DNA of 64,000 nucleotides from Chamaelirium japonicum (Eukaryota; Streptophyta; Magnoliopsida; Liliales; Melanthiaceae), in assembly GCA_947650365.1 (NCBI GenBank), contig OX393550.1, positions 113,779,532-113,843,531 of the forward strand, read 5' to 3'. A program made the translations under genes and the position numbers. Below, piece by piece: positions 10,158-20,599 of this stretch; positions within the stretch are counted from its first letter, which is position 1, and each line of letters starts with the position of its first letter. The notes under the pieces were generated by a model. It saw nothing but the letters and a program-made list of their open reading frames with translations, was not told the DNA's origin and did not search any database.

Positions 10158-10775
10158 TGTAGACACACGAATTTCGTCGGACCCGAACCCGACTTACGTG
10201 TGCCGACGCGGATGCAAACCCGACACGCGGACCCAACTCGCTCGCGCCGACGCGGATGCAAACCCGACACGCGGACCCGACTCGCGCGCGCCGACACGTA
10301 CTCGGACCCCGCCCCAAGAGGGGCCGGCCCCTACTAGGGTCCGAACCCTATAGGGCCGGCCCTAGTGGGGACCGAACCCCAAGGAGGGGCCGGCCGGCCC
10401 TGCAAGGAAAGGGGAGAAAAAGAAAGAAAAGAAAAAGGAAAGAAAAGAAAGGAAAGAAAAGAAAAAGGAAAGAAAAGAAAAGGAAAGAAAAGAAAGAAAA
10501 GGAAAAAATACCGCCATGCGCGGGGGGAGGTAGCGTATGACGTCTGCACACACGCGGATCTGCGCCGATCCCTCGATCCGACGCACAAGACGAAGCGCCC
10601 GATCGCCATCGATTTCGTGTGCGAAATCCAGCCATAATTGCACCCGCCAGAAAAGGAAAACAACTAAATGTTATTCCCCTCATCAATGGATGAATAAAAT
10701 CCGGGTAATTATGGGAGAGATACAAAAGGGATTTAAAATTAAATGTTCCCATATCTCTCTCCCCACCTCTTTGCC

Positions 10776-10783
10776 TATAAATA
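10776..10783 (+). promoter_or_regulatory. TATA box of the element A LTR
   Basis: TATAAATA is followed by a G-rich segment and is conserved at 50808 in the element F LTR. Transcription would start near 10805-10815. Confidence 0.75.
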
Positions 10784-11040
10784 GAGGGGGTGGGGGAATG
10801 AAAAAATGGTCGGAAAATTGAAGACAAAACGCCAGAGCTCTGCAGAAGAGGAGACGCTTCTTCATCGACCCAAGGCTTCACGAGGCACAGTCAAGCCTGT
10901 CCCGAGGGATCGGCTTACTGAAAGTCCTCATCAATGTGAAGGCCCTTGCACACGAAGATCATCCCTTCGACTCCGTGCACGAAGAAGAAAGCTCGGAGAA
11001 GAAGAACCCTTCGACTCCGAAGACGCCAGAAGCAAAGGCC

Positions 11041-11671
11041 GGAGAAGAAGAGGAGCGGCACTACCCCGTCGTCTCCAACAAGCTTCAACTCCGATCAAGC
11101 CCAAAAGCCCGGAGAAGAAGAGGAGTGGCACTACCCCGTCGTCTCCAACAAGCTTCGACTCCGATCAAGCCCAAAAGCCCGGAGAAGAAGAGGAGCGGCA
11201 CTACCCCGTCGTCTCCAACAAGCTTCGACTCCGATCAAGCCCAAAAGCCCGGAGAAGAAGAGGAGCGGCACTACCCCGTCGTCTCCAACAAGCTTCGACT
11301 CCGATCAAGCCCAAAAGCCCGGAGAAGAAGAGGAGCGGCACTACCCCGTCGTCTCCAACAAGCTTCGACTCCGATCAAGCCCAAAAGCCCGGAGAAGAAG
11401 AGGAGCGGCACTACCCCGTCGTCTCCAACAAGCTTCGACTCCGATCAAGCCCAAAAGCCCGGAGAAGAAGAGGAGCGGCACTACCCCGTCGTCTCCAACA
11501 AGCTTCGACTCCGATCAAGCCCAAAAGCCCGGAGAAGAAGAGGAGCGGCACTACCCCGTCGTCTCCAACAAGGCTTCGACTCCGATCAAGCCCAAAAGCC
11601 CGGAGAAGAAGAGGAGCGGCACTACCCCGTCGGCTCCAACAAATCCTCGATCCCGATCAAGCCCCAAAGCC
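11041..11671 (+). repeat. 70-bp tandem array in the LTR, nine copies
   Basis: GGAGAAGAAG recurs at 11041, 11111, 11181, 11251, 11321, 11391, 11461, 11531 and 11602. The unit is not a multiple of three and is open in all three forward frames, which creates spurious Lys/Arg/Ser/Pro-rich ORFs. The element F LTR has seven copies (51072-51561). Confidence 0.95.
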
Positions 11672-11763
11672 CGGAGGAGAGAAGCGAAGCGTCATCACCC
11701 CGTCGTCTTCGACTAACGCCTGCCCCATCCACGAAGAAGAAAGCCTGGAGCAGATCGTCTGAA

Positions 11764-11950
11764 GCGTCGCTACCCCGTCGTCTTCATCAACAAAAGTCGA
11801 CGCTACAACCGTCGCACGGAGACCGTCGCTACCCTCGTCGTCTTCATCAACAAAAGCCGACGCTACAACCGTCGCACGGAGACCGTCGCTACCCTCGTCG
11901 TCTTCATCAACAAAAGCCGACGCCACAACCGTCGCACGGAGATCGGTGCT
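11764..11950 (+). repeat. 60-bp tandem array in the LTR, three copies
   Basis: A unit with GTCGTCTTCATCAACAAAAG repeats every 60 bp. The same array is at about 51654-51840 in the element F LTR. Confidence 0.9.
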
Positions 11951-12713
11951 ACCCCCACCATCTTCGAAAGCATTCTTCGACTCCGATCACGCCAAAGAAG
12001 CCCGGAGAAGAAGAGAAGTCCAGTCGATACGTAAACCGTCGAAGCACCGGAGAAGTAGCCCACGTCGTTCGAAGAAGAAGATCGAGTTGACGCCAAAGCT
12101 AAAGCCAACGCAAGAAGCCAAAGCAAAGCCCCAGTAAAGCCCGCGCCAAAGCAACGCAAGTGCCAAAGCCAAGCGACTACGCCGGCCACGAGCAAAAGCA
12201 CCGCACGTTCTAGCCGATACGACGCGAAGTCCGGAAGAACGAAAGCATCGCAAGTCTCTCCCAGCTACGTCCAAGTGCAAGCGCCGAAGCAAAGCAAAAG
12301 CCAGAGCCACGCCGGAGCAAAGCCAAAGCCAAAAAGCCAAAGCCAAAGCCAACGCCAAAAGCTAGATCGACGCCGCGAACCGACGATCAAGGATGCCGAG
12401 GTCAAGCAAGGAACGAGGAAGACGCGAAGACCGAGGAACGAAGCCGAAAACCCCCTAGCCGAGAAAGCACGAAGCACGGAAGGGACAAAGCAACGGTGGA
12501 CATTCCTTAGCCTCTCCAAAACCCTCTCCCTGTAAAACCCCTGTCCTGGGCAGCCCCTTCAGCGCTCTCGCACGAACACCACGTGGAGACGCGGATCAAA
12601 GGGATCCCCCAGAAGATCTTTCCCACAATCCCCTGATCAAAACTCGCCGCAACCCGGACTCGCTACACCCGAGCAACCCGGGTCCCGGCCACAATTGTAA
12701 TCTCGTTTTGTGC

Positions 12714-12719
12714 AATAAA
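12714..12719 (+). terminator. Polyadenylation signal of the element A LTR
   Basis: AATAAA lies 28 bp before the LTR end, with the same spacing as at 8-13 and, in element F, at 52606-52611. Confidence 0.7.
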
Positions 12720-14178
12720 GCCGACCCGTACCTTTTTTGCGCATACAATGCGATGACGAACTTGGGTCTTGTCCTTATGGGGATGGATACCCAACACGTT
12801 GGTGTTCCATCACCCCGCCACCTCGCCCGATCCGACACCCTGTTCCCGCAAACCGACGGCCCAATCCCCACCCGTCGCCGATCGACCCCGATCATGGGTC
12901 GCATGTGCCGACGTCGTCGCCCATCACCGACCACCCGATTGTCAGTGCCCCATGACCCCGATCCGGCTCGATCCCCCTTGTCTCTTCACCGGTGCACCAT
13001 CACTTTAAACGGCCGATCTCCGACACCGTCACCAGCGCAACAACGCCATGACCCAATCCGACCCCCAAAGCCTTTCTCTCTGTATATCTCTCTTGTGTAT
13101 AACTGCCGGTCACCAACTCGGCAGGCCACCCATCCAAGAACCCAGAGCCTCTCTTCTCGGCTCTCTCTAACTCTCTACTTTTTCTCTCCTTAGCTCTCAA
13201 CATCTCTCTTTCTAAAGAGTGTGTGCGATGAGTGTAAAGATGATGACCATGAGTCGCTTTATTAACCTGTGCCTCTCTCCTCACTCTCTCTCTCTGATTC
13301 TCTTTACTCTTAGCGAGTGGCATGCGAGGGTAGAGAGTGCGAGTTTGTTTGGGAGTAGTGTGCAGGTGAAGACGCAATGAACTACAGAATCAACTAACTT
13401 ACTAACTGTTGACCGACCGACTGACTTATTAACTTATTTTATTATTATCTATTTATTTATTTAATTATATTACATCCATAATAACAATCACCTGTCAATG
13501 ATAGTCGGACAACACAATGGTCGGCAAAGCTGCCTGTATTCCGACGATCATCGAAGGTGGTCGTCATAGCCATTTGAGTATTTCCACGAACTCATTGAAT
13601 TATTATTATTAATCAGAATTTTATCTGCTGTAATTACTTCTGATGGTGATTATCCATTAATGACAATCGGACAAAGCAGTGGACGGCCGAGCCGCCAGCA
13701 GCATCCGACGATCATTAAGACTGGTCTCCATCCGAAGAAATAATGGTTTCGATTGAATATTGTAATATTCATTTTAGTATGTCTTTTATACTGGTCCTTT
13801 TCCAGTGCCTTTTTATTTTTATTTTTATACTGGTCCTTTTCCAGTGCCTTTCATTTTCTTTTATACTAGTCCTTTTCCAGTGTTTTTCCAGTTCCTTTTA
13901 TATTGGTTCAGTTAAGCATTGAAAATGGATGAGTGATATCGGGTATGAGACTATATGGGGAGCCCTAAGGTGACAAGCCCCTCCCTTTCTATAGACCTTC
14001 CTTTAGATCTCTCTCTCTTTCTCTCGGTAATCGCATAAACAAACAGAATTGTGAACTGTTAGATGAGACTTGGTGTTGCCCCTCAAATGAATTGGAAGCC
14101 ATCCTACACATCAAAACTATTTACACGGTACGGGAGATCACTACTCCGGCCAAGGTAAGTCCACATACTAGATGATAC

Positions 14179-14898
14179 TAATTTGATACCACCAAACTAA
14201 ACAAATTGTAGTTTAACGGTGAATATAGCATCCATGAAATTGAATTATATTTTATTGAAACATCTTGTAAGTTCCACTTGACTATACTTATTTGGCACCA
14301 CCAACTAAACAAATTGTAGTGTAACGGTGAATATAGCATCCATGAAATTGAATTATATTTTTATTGAAGTATCTTAAATCATTTGTTTGGGTATATGTTA
14401 TTAATTGTGAAGAGTGAAAACTGTATGGTTTGATGAAAGTATCTGGCCTCGGTTGAGGTGAAATTCTAGGAAAGTGTGACTACCCACTGATTGGGTAGGG
14501 GTCCCGTGTACATGATATGGGACCGTGAACCCCCGCTCATGTATAATCCGAATAAAGTAGGTAGGGCAATGGGGTTAGGCATGCGATAAAGTCAAGGCCT
14601 AGTCGTCTACCTCTGGTGGGCATGCGGTAAAGCCAAGGCCTAGTAGTCCACTCCTGGGTAATGACCCCGAAAAGGAAATCCTCAATTGAGTTTACTGGCG
14701 GTGTGCCAGGGTTTTCAGTTGTCAGATCTGGTAGAAAACCGACAGGTTCACAAGTCAGTTCAATCAGATGATATGCTTATGTTCCTTGTGATTGCTATTG
14801 GTATGCCAGGGTTTTCAGTTGTCGGATCTGGTAGAAAACCGACAGATTTGCAGATCATTTAATCATATAAAATTCATATGTTCTTTGTAATTGTTATT
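14179..14898. repeat. Cluster of short direct duplications
   Basis: Three tandem pairs occur. Segments of about 88 bp lie at 14179 and 14288. Units of about 40 bp with GGCATGCGRTAAAG lie at about 14578 and 14619. Units of about 100 bp with GCCAGGGTTTTCAGTTGTC lie at about 14700 and 14800. Copies are 80-95% identical by eye. Confidence 0.75.
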
Positions 14899-15402
14899 TC
14901 TCTGCAAGCCTGTTAAGTTATTTTATATTACATGCTTTATTAATTAATTCAAATATCTTGGTCGATATTATTCAAGATATATATTTAACGTTGCTAAGAT
15001 TTGTTTAGTATGGTGGTAGTTGTCGGCTTACAAAACCATTTTGGTTTCTAAGGCATTTTTATCCTTGTGAAAATGCCTTAGGTTGCAAAGGAGGATCTGG
15101 TGCCCAGAGGAGATATTCGGAGTAGAGAGTCATGCACGAAGATGAATCAACAAGAATGTTATATTCATTGATGTAAATAAGGAACATGTATAAATATTAT
15201 GATATTTGAATATTCTTATTATTGTGGCATGGATAGAAGAGGGTCTTGCTCTGAACTGCTGCTTACTCTGTTTTTCTTAATATTACAAAAGAAAAGTATA
15301 TTACCTTATTAACAACCCGTGCTTTGGGCAGCCCAGAAAAATAAGAAAATTTTTTGGGGTGTCCTTGGTGCGGGGTGTTACATTCTGGGCCTCCTTGCTG
15401 GG

Positions 15403-15436
15403 CCCTTATTGGGCCGTTGTTCGGGCCCAATAAGGG
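15403..15436. repeat. Perfect 13-bp inverted repeat
   Basis: CCCTTATTGGGCC (15403-15415) pairs with GGCCCAATAAGGG (15424-15436) around an 8-bp loop, in a segment rich in GGGCC motifs. Confidence 0.85.
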
Positions 15437-15557
15437 GGAGGGCTTGATCTGCGAGCCCCGTAGAGTGGGCCCATGAACCCGGGCGGGCTTATCCACTTGG
15501 GCCGTTGCGCGGGCCCATGCTGCTCTGATCCGGTTCGGTACAATTTTTGCACCCACA

Positions 15558-16290
15558 GAGGGGACTTTAGTTCGGGATCATATGCTGAAATTGTTTGGCT
15601 ATGTGAATAAACTTGGTTCCTTCGATGTCATCTTGGATACAGAGATCTAGACCGACATTTTTCTTGCGTCTCTGTTAGGAACGTTTGAGGTCTTCGTTAT
15701 TAAATTTAACCTTAACCGGTTGGAGATGACTAACGCAGAGCTCCTAGCGGCACTCCAGGTGGCAGAGAACGGGATAAAGGCAGGAGCCCAATCCCTGAAC
15801 CTAGAGCGGAAGTCTTCTCTGACAGTCAAAGGCAAGTTTCATAAAAGAAAGTCTAAGAAGCCCGTGAAGATGGGCCAGGTGCAGTTGCAGGTTCCTAAGC
15901 ATGATGGTCCGGCGAAGTCCAAAGGAAAATATTTCCGATGCAGCAAGAAGGGAACTGGAAGGGTGACTGTCACGCGGCTCCCAAGAAGGCTGAGACAGGT
16001 ATATCTCAAATCCACATAGTGGAATCCTTTGTAGCATCCAGTTGTTCTCCAGTCTCATGGATTGTTGATTCTGGTTTCACTAACCATGCTTGCAATAGTT
16101 CCACTAACCATGCTTGCAATAATTTGTAAGGGTTCAAGGAGACAAGAAAACTGGGTGATAGGAAGATCATCCTGAGCATGGGAATTGAGGCCGTGGCAGA
16201 GGCTGAAGCAGTTAGAGATATCGTCTTGCAGTTTTTTGATGGAAGAAGTTTATTACTTAGAGACATACCTTATGTATCGTCCTTAAGATG
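15558..16290 (+). pseudogene. Copia gag C-terminus and protease remnant
   Basis: The frame around 15720-16019 encodes a gag tail with a basic region and the start of a CCHC knuckle (Y-F-R-C-S-K-K-G), broken before the last Cys. The protease motif I-V-D-S-G appears near 16060, followed by N-H-A-C. A short duplication of the ACTAACCATGCTTGCAATA segment lies at 16079-16122. Stops occur at several sites and no start codon is preserved. Confidence 0.75.
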
Positions 16291-17098
16291 AAACTTAATT
16301 TCTATTTCTTTATTGAATAATAAAGGTTTTTCAGTTTTATTTGGTGCTTCTGGTGTGTCAATTAAATTGAATGGTTCATTTGTTTGTAAGGGAAAGACAC
16401 ATAATGGTCTCTATGTAATTAACTCCAATCATAAGCAGGATAGCATAACTGAAGCTTGTATGGTTAATTCATCTAAAAGAAAAAATCTCTCAGATAATCC
16501 AACACTCCTTTGGCATCTAAGGCTTGGACACATAGCCGCAGACAGGATTCACAGGTTGATTAAGGTAGGACTTTTAAGTCCAGATATTTCAGAGAGCCTA
16601 CCAACGTGTGAGTCTTACTTGGAAGGAAAGATGACTAAAAGAACTTTTTGAGCCAAAGGTAGCAGATCTCATAAGGTATTGAAGTTGGTACATATTGATG
16701 TATATGGGCCCATAAGTGTCCGTGCCATAGGAGGCTTCGAGTATTTCATCACCTTCATGGATGATCACTCATGGTTTGGATATATATACCTAATGCGGTG
16801 AAAGTCTGAATCCTTTGATAAGTTCAAGGAGTTCAGAACTGAAGCAGAAAAGTAGACGGGTAAGAGTATCAAGTCTCTTCGATCGGATCGAGGAGGCGAA
16901 TACCTATCGAATGAATTTATTGGGTACCTGCGTGAGCATGGGATTGTATCCCAATTGACTGTACCAATGACACTATAACAAAATGGTGTATCTGAGAGGA
17001 GAAACCGAACTTTGTTAGACATGGTTTGGACTATGATGAGTTATACAATATTGCCACCTAGTTTTTGAGGATATGCCCTAGAGACGGCAACATATATC
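16291..17098 (+). pseudogene. Copia GAG-pre-integrase and integrase remnant
   Basis: The pre-integrase motif W-H-L-R-L-G-H lies near 16511. Integrase follows with H-I-D-V-Y-G-P, F-M-D-D-H-S near 16757, S-D-R-G-G-E-Y near 16885 and a degraded N-G-V-S-E-R-R near 16982, matching a DDE core. At least five in-frame stops interrupt it. Confidence 0.82.
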
Positions 17099-18236
17099 TT
17101 GAACTTTATTCTATCAAAGTCAGTACCTCTAACTCTTTGGGAGCTGTGGTTGAAGCGAAAGTCAAGCCTGCAACACTTTAGGATTTGGGGTTGTCCAGCA
17201 CATGTGCGGAAGGACAAGCGAGATAAGATGGAGTCAAAGACTAAGGTATGTCTATTCGTTGGGTATCCAAAATGGACAAAGGGTGGTTTATTTTATGATT
17301 ATGAGGATAGAAAGGTTATCATCTCGACGAACGCCGTATTCCTGAAGTATGATTATTTAATAGACCATAAGCCCACCAGTAAAGTAGTTCTTGAAGAATT
17401 GCTTGGTAGGAATATACAGACAGAAAACATAGTGGGAGCCGATACCACTAAGATAAACGATATTGTAGAATCGACTCCTACTGAACCACCACAGGCTCAT
17501 CGCAGTAAGAGGACCACAAGAGCTCCTGATAGATACATTGGAGAAGCCTTCTTGGTAGATCCAGAGTTTCAGGAGGATGATCCTCTGAACTATGATGAAG
17601 CGATGGTATCCTCTGACCATGAAGTATGGCAGAAAGCCATAGAGGCAGAACTGACATTGATATCCCAAAACTCGGTCTGGACACTTGTAACACCACCTCA
17701 CAATATAAAACCTGTTAGGTGTAAGTGGGTGTACAAAAGAAAAAGAGGTCCGAATGGTACCGTTGAGACTTAACAAGCTAGACTAGTCGCTAAGGGTTAT
17801 ACCCAGCGAGAAGGGATCGACTATGACAAAACCTTTTTGCCAGTGGCTATGCTTAAGTTTATCCGGATCCTCTTGTCCATTGCATCCCATTATGATTGGG
17901 AGATCTGGCAAATGAACGTCAAGACCGTATTCCTCAACGGAGATTTGGAAAAAAATATCTACATGTCTCAGTCTCCAGGCTTTGTCGCAAAAGGTCAGAA
18001 AAGTCTGGTGTGCAAGTTGCAAAGGTCCATTTATGGACTGAAGCAAGCATCCAAAAGTTGAAATATGTGTTTTGATCAGGCTATCCAGTCTTATGGATTT
18101 GAACAGAACGTGGATGAACCATGTGTTTATAAGAGGAGCGACAAGACTACAGTAATTTTTCTAGTACTTTATGTAGACGATATCCTGCTCATTGAAAACG
18201 ATGTTCGAACGTTGTCTACAGTGAATGTGTGGTTAT
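17099..18236 (+). pseudogene. Copia integrase C-terminus and RT, left part
   Basis: An open stretch 17099-17773 carries the integrase tail (G-C-P-A-H-V) and the connection region into RT (W-x-x-A-x-x-x-E). RT motifs follow: V-A-K-G-Y-T-Q, S-I-Y-G-L-K-Q-A and the catalytic Y-V-D-D near 18172. Stops lie at about 17771 and 18059. The frame is cut at 18236 by element D and resumes at 48533. Confidence 0.87.
18232..18236. repeat. Target site duplication of element D, left copy
   Basis: GTTAT lies directly before the LTR start TGTGGGGG and is repeated at 48528-48532 directly after the other LTR. Removing D plus one copy rejoins the copia RT. Confidence 0.95.
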
Positions 18237-18980
18237 TGTGGGGGAAATCTTCGTGCCGACCCGAAGACTTCGCCGCACCAGTCAATTGAGGTTCGAGTCG
18301 AAGATCGTTGTTCGATCTGCTGATTGGAGTTGCCGTTCTCAATATACAAACAGAGAGAGAGGCAATCAGAGAGTTGACACGAGAGGTGATCTCAGAGTTC
18401 AGCCGAAGCCTACGTCTCCGTGCTGTAGGGAGCAACCCAAATTCACTAACTCTTTTCTCGCCTACGTCTCCGTGCTGTAGGGAGCAACCCGAATTCACTA
18501 ACTCTTTTCTCGAAGTGATCTCGACAGACCGAGTATCACTGAAACTTCTCTAATCTCTTCAAAGACAAGAAGAAGATCAAGAAGGGATGAAGGATGTGAA
18601 GCTAGAAAATTCCAGAGCTCTGGTTTCTGAAATCAGATCTCAGAACTCAAAATCAGATCCATTTACATTCGAAGGGTCTGCTATTTATAGAATTCTCAAA
18701 GAGGAGTTCCGGGGTAAATGGTAGTTTCTGATCGTTTCTGGAAGTTTCTCCAGACAGGGCTGGTGGGTCCCACTGCTGTCTTCTGGGGATTTCATAGACA
18801 GGGCCGGTGGGTCCCGTAGTAGTCTTTGTGGGCCCACCGGGCAGGGCCGGTGGGTTCCGTAGTAGTCTTCGTGGGCCCACCAGGCAGGGTCGGTGGGTTC
18901 CGCGGTAGTCTTCGTGGGTTCACCAGGTAGGGCCGGTGGGTTCCGCGGTTGGTAGATTTCTGCCAAAATTTGCACCCACA
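18237..18980 (-). repeat. 3' LTR of element D (744 bp)
   Basis: In minus orientation it starts TGTGGGTGCAAATTTTGGC and ends TTTCCCCCACA. It carries a TATA box (18682-18689), copies of a minisatellite of about 44 bp, and a tandem duplication of about 55 bp (18410-18515) that the element E LTRs lack but the other D LTR has. Confidence 0.93.
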
Positions 18981-18994
18981 GTTACCCCCTCCAA
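18981..18994 (-). promoter_or_regulatory. Polypurine tract of element D
   Basis: On the minus strand TTGGAGGGGGTAAC directly precedes the LTR start. The identical tract precedes the 3' LTR of element E at 39811. Confidence 0.8.
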
Positions 18995-19114
18995 GTTAGC
19001 TAGAGGCCGGCCTGGCTGGCTTGGATCTGGTGCAAAAAGTAGCAACTTCCTGCTCGTGAGTATAGAAGAGAAAAGAAGAAACTCGTGAGTAGTGATTTTG
19101 ATGGAACGATCGAT

Positions 19115-20260
19115 CAATTTTGACCGATCGGTCAAAGTTGACCGATCGGTTGAATTTGACTGATCGGTCAAAGTTGACCGATCGGTCGAATTCAACCGGT
19201 CGATTTGGAGGTGATCGATCAAAAAATACAGTTTTTTGACCGATCACGTAGGAATTCGACCGATCGGTTGAACTTGACCGATCGGTCAATTTTGATCGAT
19301 CGGTTAATTTCAACCGGTCGAGGTTGACGGGATCGGGCAAAAGGCAAAATTTTTGCCCGATTCAGTAGAAATCGACCGATCGGTTGAATTTGACCGATCG
19401 GTCAAGTTTGACCGATCGGTTAAATTCAACCGGTCGAGGTTGACGGGATCGGGCAAAAGGCCAAGTTTTTTGCCCGATTCAGTAGAAAATCGACCGATTG
19501 GTTGAATTTGATCGATCAGTCAAGTTTGACTAATCGGTTAAATTCAACCGGTCGAGGTTGACGAGATCGGGCAAAAGGCCAAGTTTTTTGCCCGATTCAG
19601 TAGAAAATCGATCGATCGGTTGAATTTGACCGATCGGTTAAATTCAACCGGCCGAGGTTGACGGGATCGGGCAAAAGGCCAAGTTTTTTGCCCGATTCAG
19701 TAAAAAATCGACCGATCGATTGAATTTGATCGATTGGTCAAGTTTGACCGATCGGTTAAATTCAACTGGTCGAGGTTGACGGGATCGGGCAAAAGGCTAA
19801 GTTTTTTGCCCGATTCAGTAGAAAATCGACCTATCGGTTGAATTTGACCGATCGGTCAAGTTTGACCGATCGGTTAATTCAATCGGTCGAGGTTGACGGG
19901 ATCGGGCAAAAGGCCAAGTTTTTTGCCCGATTAGTAGAAAATCGATCGATCGATTGAATTTGACCGATCGGTCAAGTTTGACCAATCGGTTAAATTCAAC
20001 CGGTCGAGGTTGACGGGATCAGGCAAAAGGCCAAGTTTTTTGCCCGATTCAGTAGAAAATCGACCGATCGGTTGAATTTAATCGATCGGTCAAGTTTGAC
20101 CGATCGGTTAAATTCAACCGGTCGAGGTTGACGGGATCGGGCAAAAGGCCAAGTTTTTTGCTCGATTCAGTAGGAAATCTACCGATCGGTTGAACTTGTC
20201 CGATCGATCAAGTTTGACCGATCGATAAAATCGAACCTGTCGAGTTGATACGGTAGAAGA
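19115..20260. repeat. Palindrome-rich satellite, unit about 117 bp, element D
   Basis: Each unit contains several copies of, or close variants of, the perfect 16-bp palindrome TTGACCGATCGGTCAA, plus a TTTTTTGCCCGATTCAGTA segment. That segment recurs near 19468, 19584, 19690, 19803, 19918, 20037 and 20156. The reverse complement matches the arrays of element E. It lies between the PPT and the antisense-gene promoter. Confidence 0.93.
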
Positions 20261-20513
20261 GCCTATTTTCTGCACGATTCTTTGGTAAATTACCCGATCG
20301 TCTACCTGTCGAAAGGGTAAAGTCTTCGAGCGGTAATTTGAAGTAGATTCTTCAGTTTGAATTAGTGGTCCATCTGGATCGGTGAGTCTTCTGAACTGGC
20401 GGTTCGGTTGGACCCGTGGTTCGCTTGGACCGGCGGTTCGCTTGGACCGGCGGTTCGACGCTTCGTCTGGTTCCGACGGTTCGCCTGGTTTTGCGCTTGC
20501 TACGGATTGATGC

Positions 20514-20599
20514 CACGTGTTCTTTCAAAAACATGGGATTTGATCTGGTGACGACACGTGTCTTCTCAATTTGCGCGCTAATTTCCTCTGGGTATATAA
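20514..20599 (+). promoter_or_regulatory. Promoter of the antisense gene: two G-boxes and a TATA box
   Basis: CACGTG occurs at 20514-20519 and 20555-20560, and TATATAA at 20593-20599, about 103 bp before the ATG at 20702. The two G-boxes keep their spacing (41-42 bp) in element E (33398 and 33440). The TATA box is changed there to ATACTTAA. Confidence 0.6.

Larger units (their letters stand above)
1..12747 (+). mobile_element. Non-autonomous Tat-lineage Ty3/gypsy LTR retrotransposon (element A)
   Basis: The element holds the last 41 bp of a 5' LTR, a PBS, one long Gag-protease ORF, a long non-coding 3' region, a PPT and a full 3' LTR. The 5' LTR fragment and the 3' LTR end share the same terminal sequence around AATAAA, which differs from the related LTR at 52.6 kb, so both ends belong to one insertion. 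Protein similarity to the Gag and protease of element F (50138 onward) places it in the same family. RT, RNase H and integrase are absent, so it must rely on another element. The left TSD lies outside the window; ATGCG follows the 3' LTR and would be the expected duplicate. Confidence 0.88.
10158..12747 (+). repeat. 3' LTR of element A (2,590 bp)
   Basis: It begins TGTAGACACACG and ends GCGCATACA. The LTR at 50138-52640 is homologous along its whole length. It contains 44-bp repeats near the start (two copies here), a purine tract, a TATA box at 10776, a 70-bp array (about 11041-11671, nine copies), a 60-bp array (about 11764-11950) and AATAAA at 12714. The 87-bp length difference from the other LTR is largely explained by repeat copy number. 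Confidence 0.93.
12748..15557. other. Unassigned LTR-like region between elements A and C
   Basis: There is no coding capacity. The left 450 bp is GC-rich and the rest is AT-rich. It contains several short direct repeats (separate entry), CT-rich stretches near 13150-13310, and GGGGTGTTACA at 15372-15382. The complement of that motif, TGTAACACCCC, is a common terminus of plant Del/Tekay LTRs. A second LTR-like terminus, GCACCCACA, ends at 15557. It may be a truncated or solo LTR cut by element A on the left, but no second end or TSD could be found. Confidence 0.4.

Noticed and set aside
10806..12090. Three overlapping plus-strand ORFs of 256-384 aa in the LTR
   Set aside because: Produced by the 70-bp array, which has no stop in any frame; the same happens at 50822-51652. 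No conserved protein frame.
13000..13377. Minus-strand ORF of 125 aa in the unassigned block
   Set aside because: No recognisable domain, low-complexity CT/GA tract, no supporting signals.
19115..20260. CRISPR-like pattern of palindromic repeats with spacers
   Set aside because: Units are tandem satellite monomers with homologous 'spacers', in a plant retrotransposon and without cas genes.
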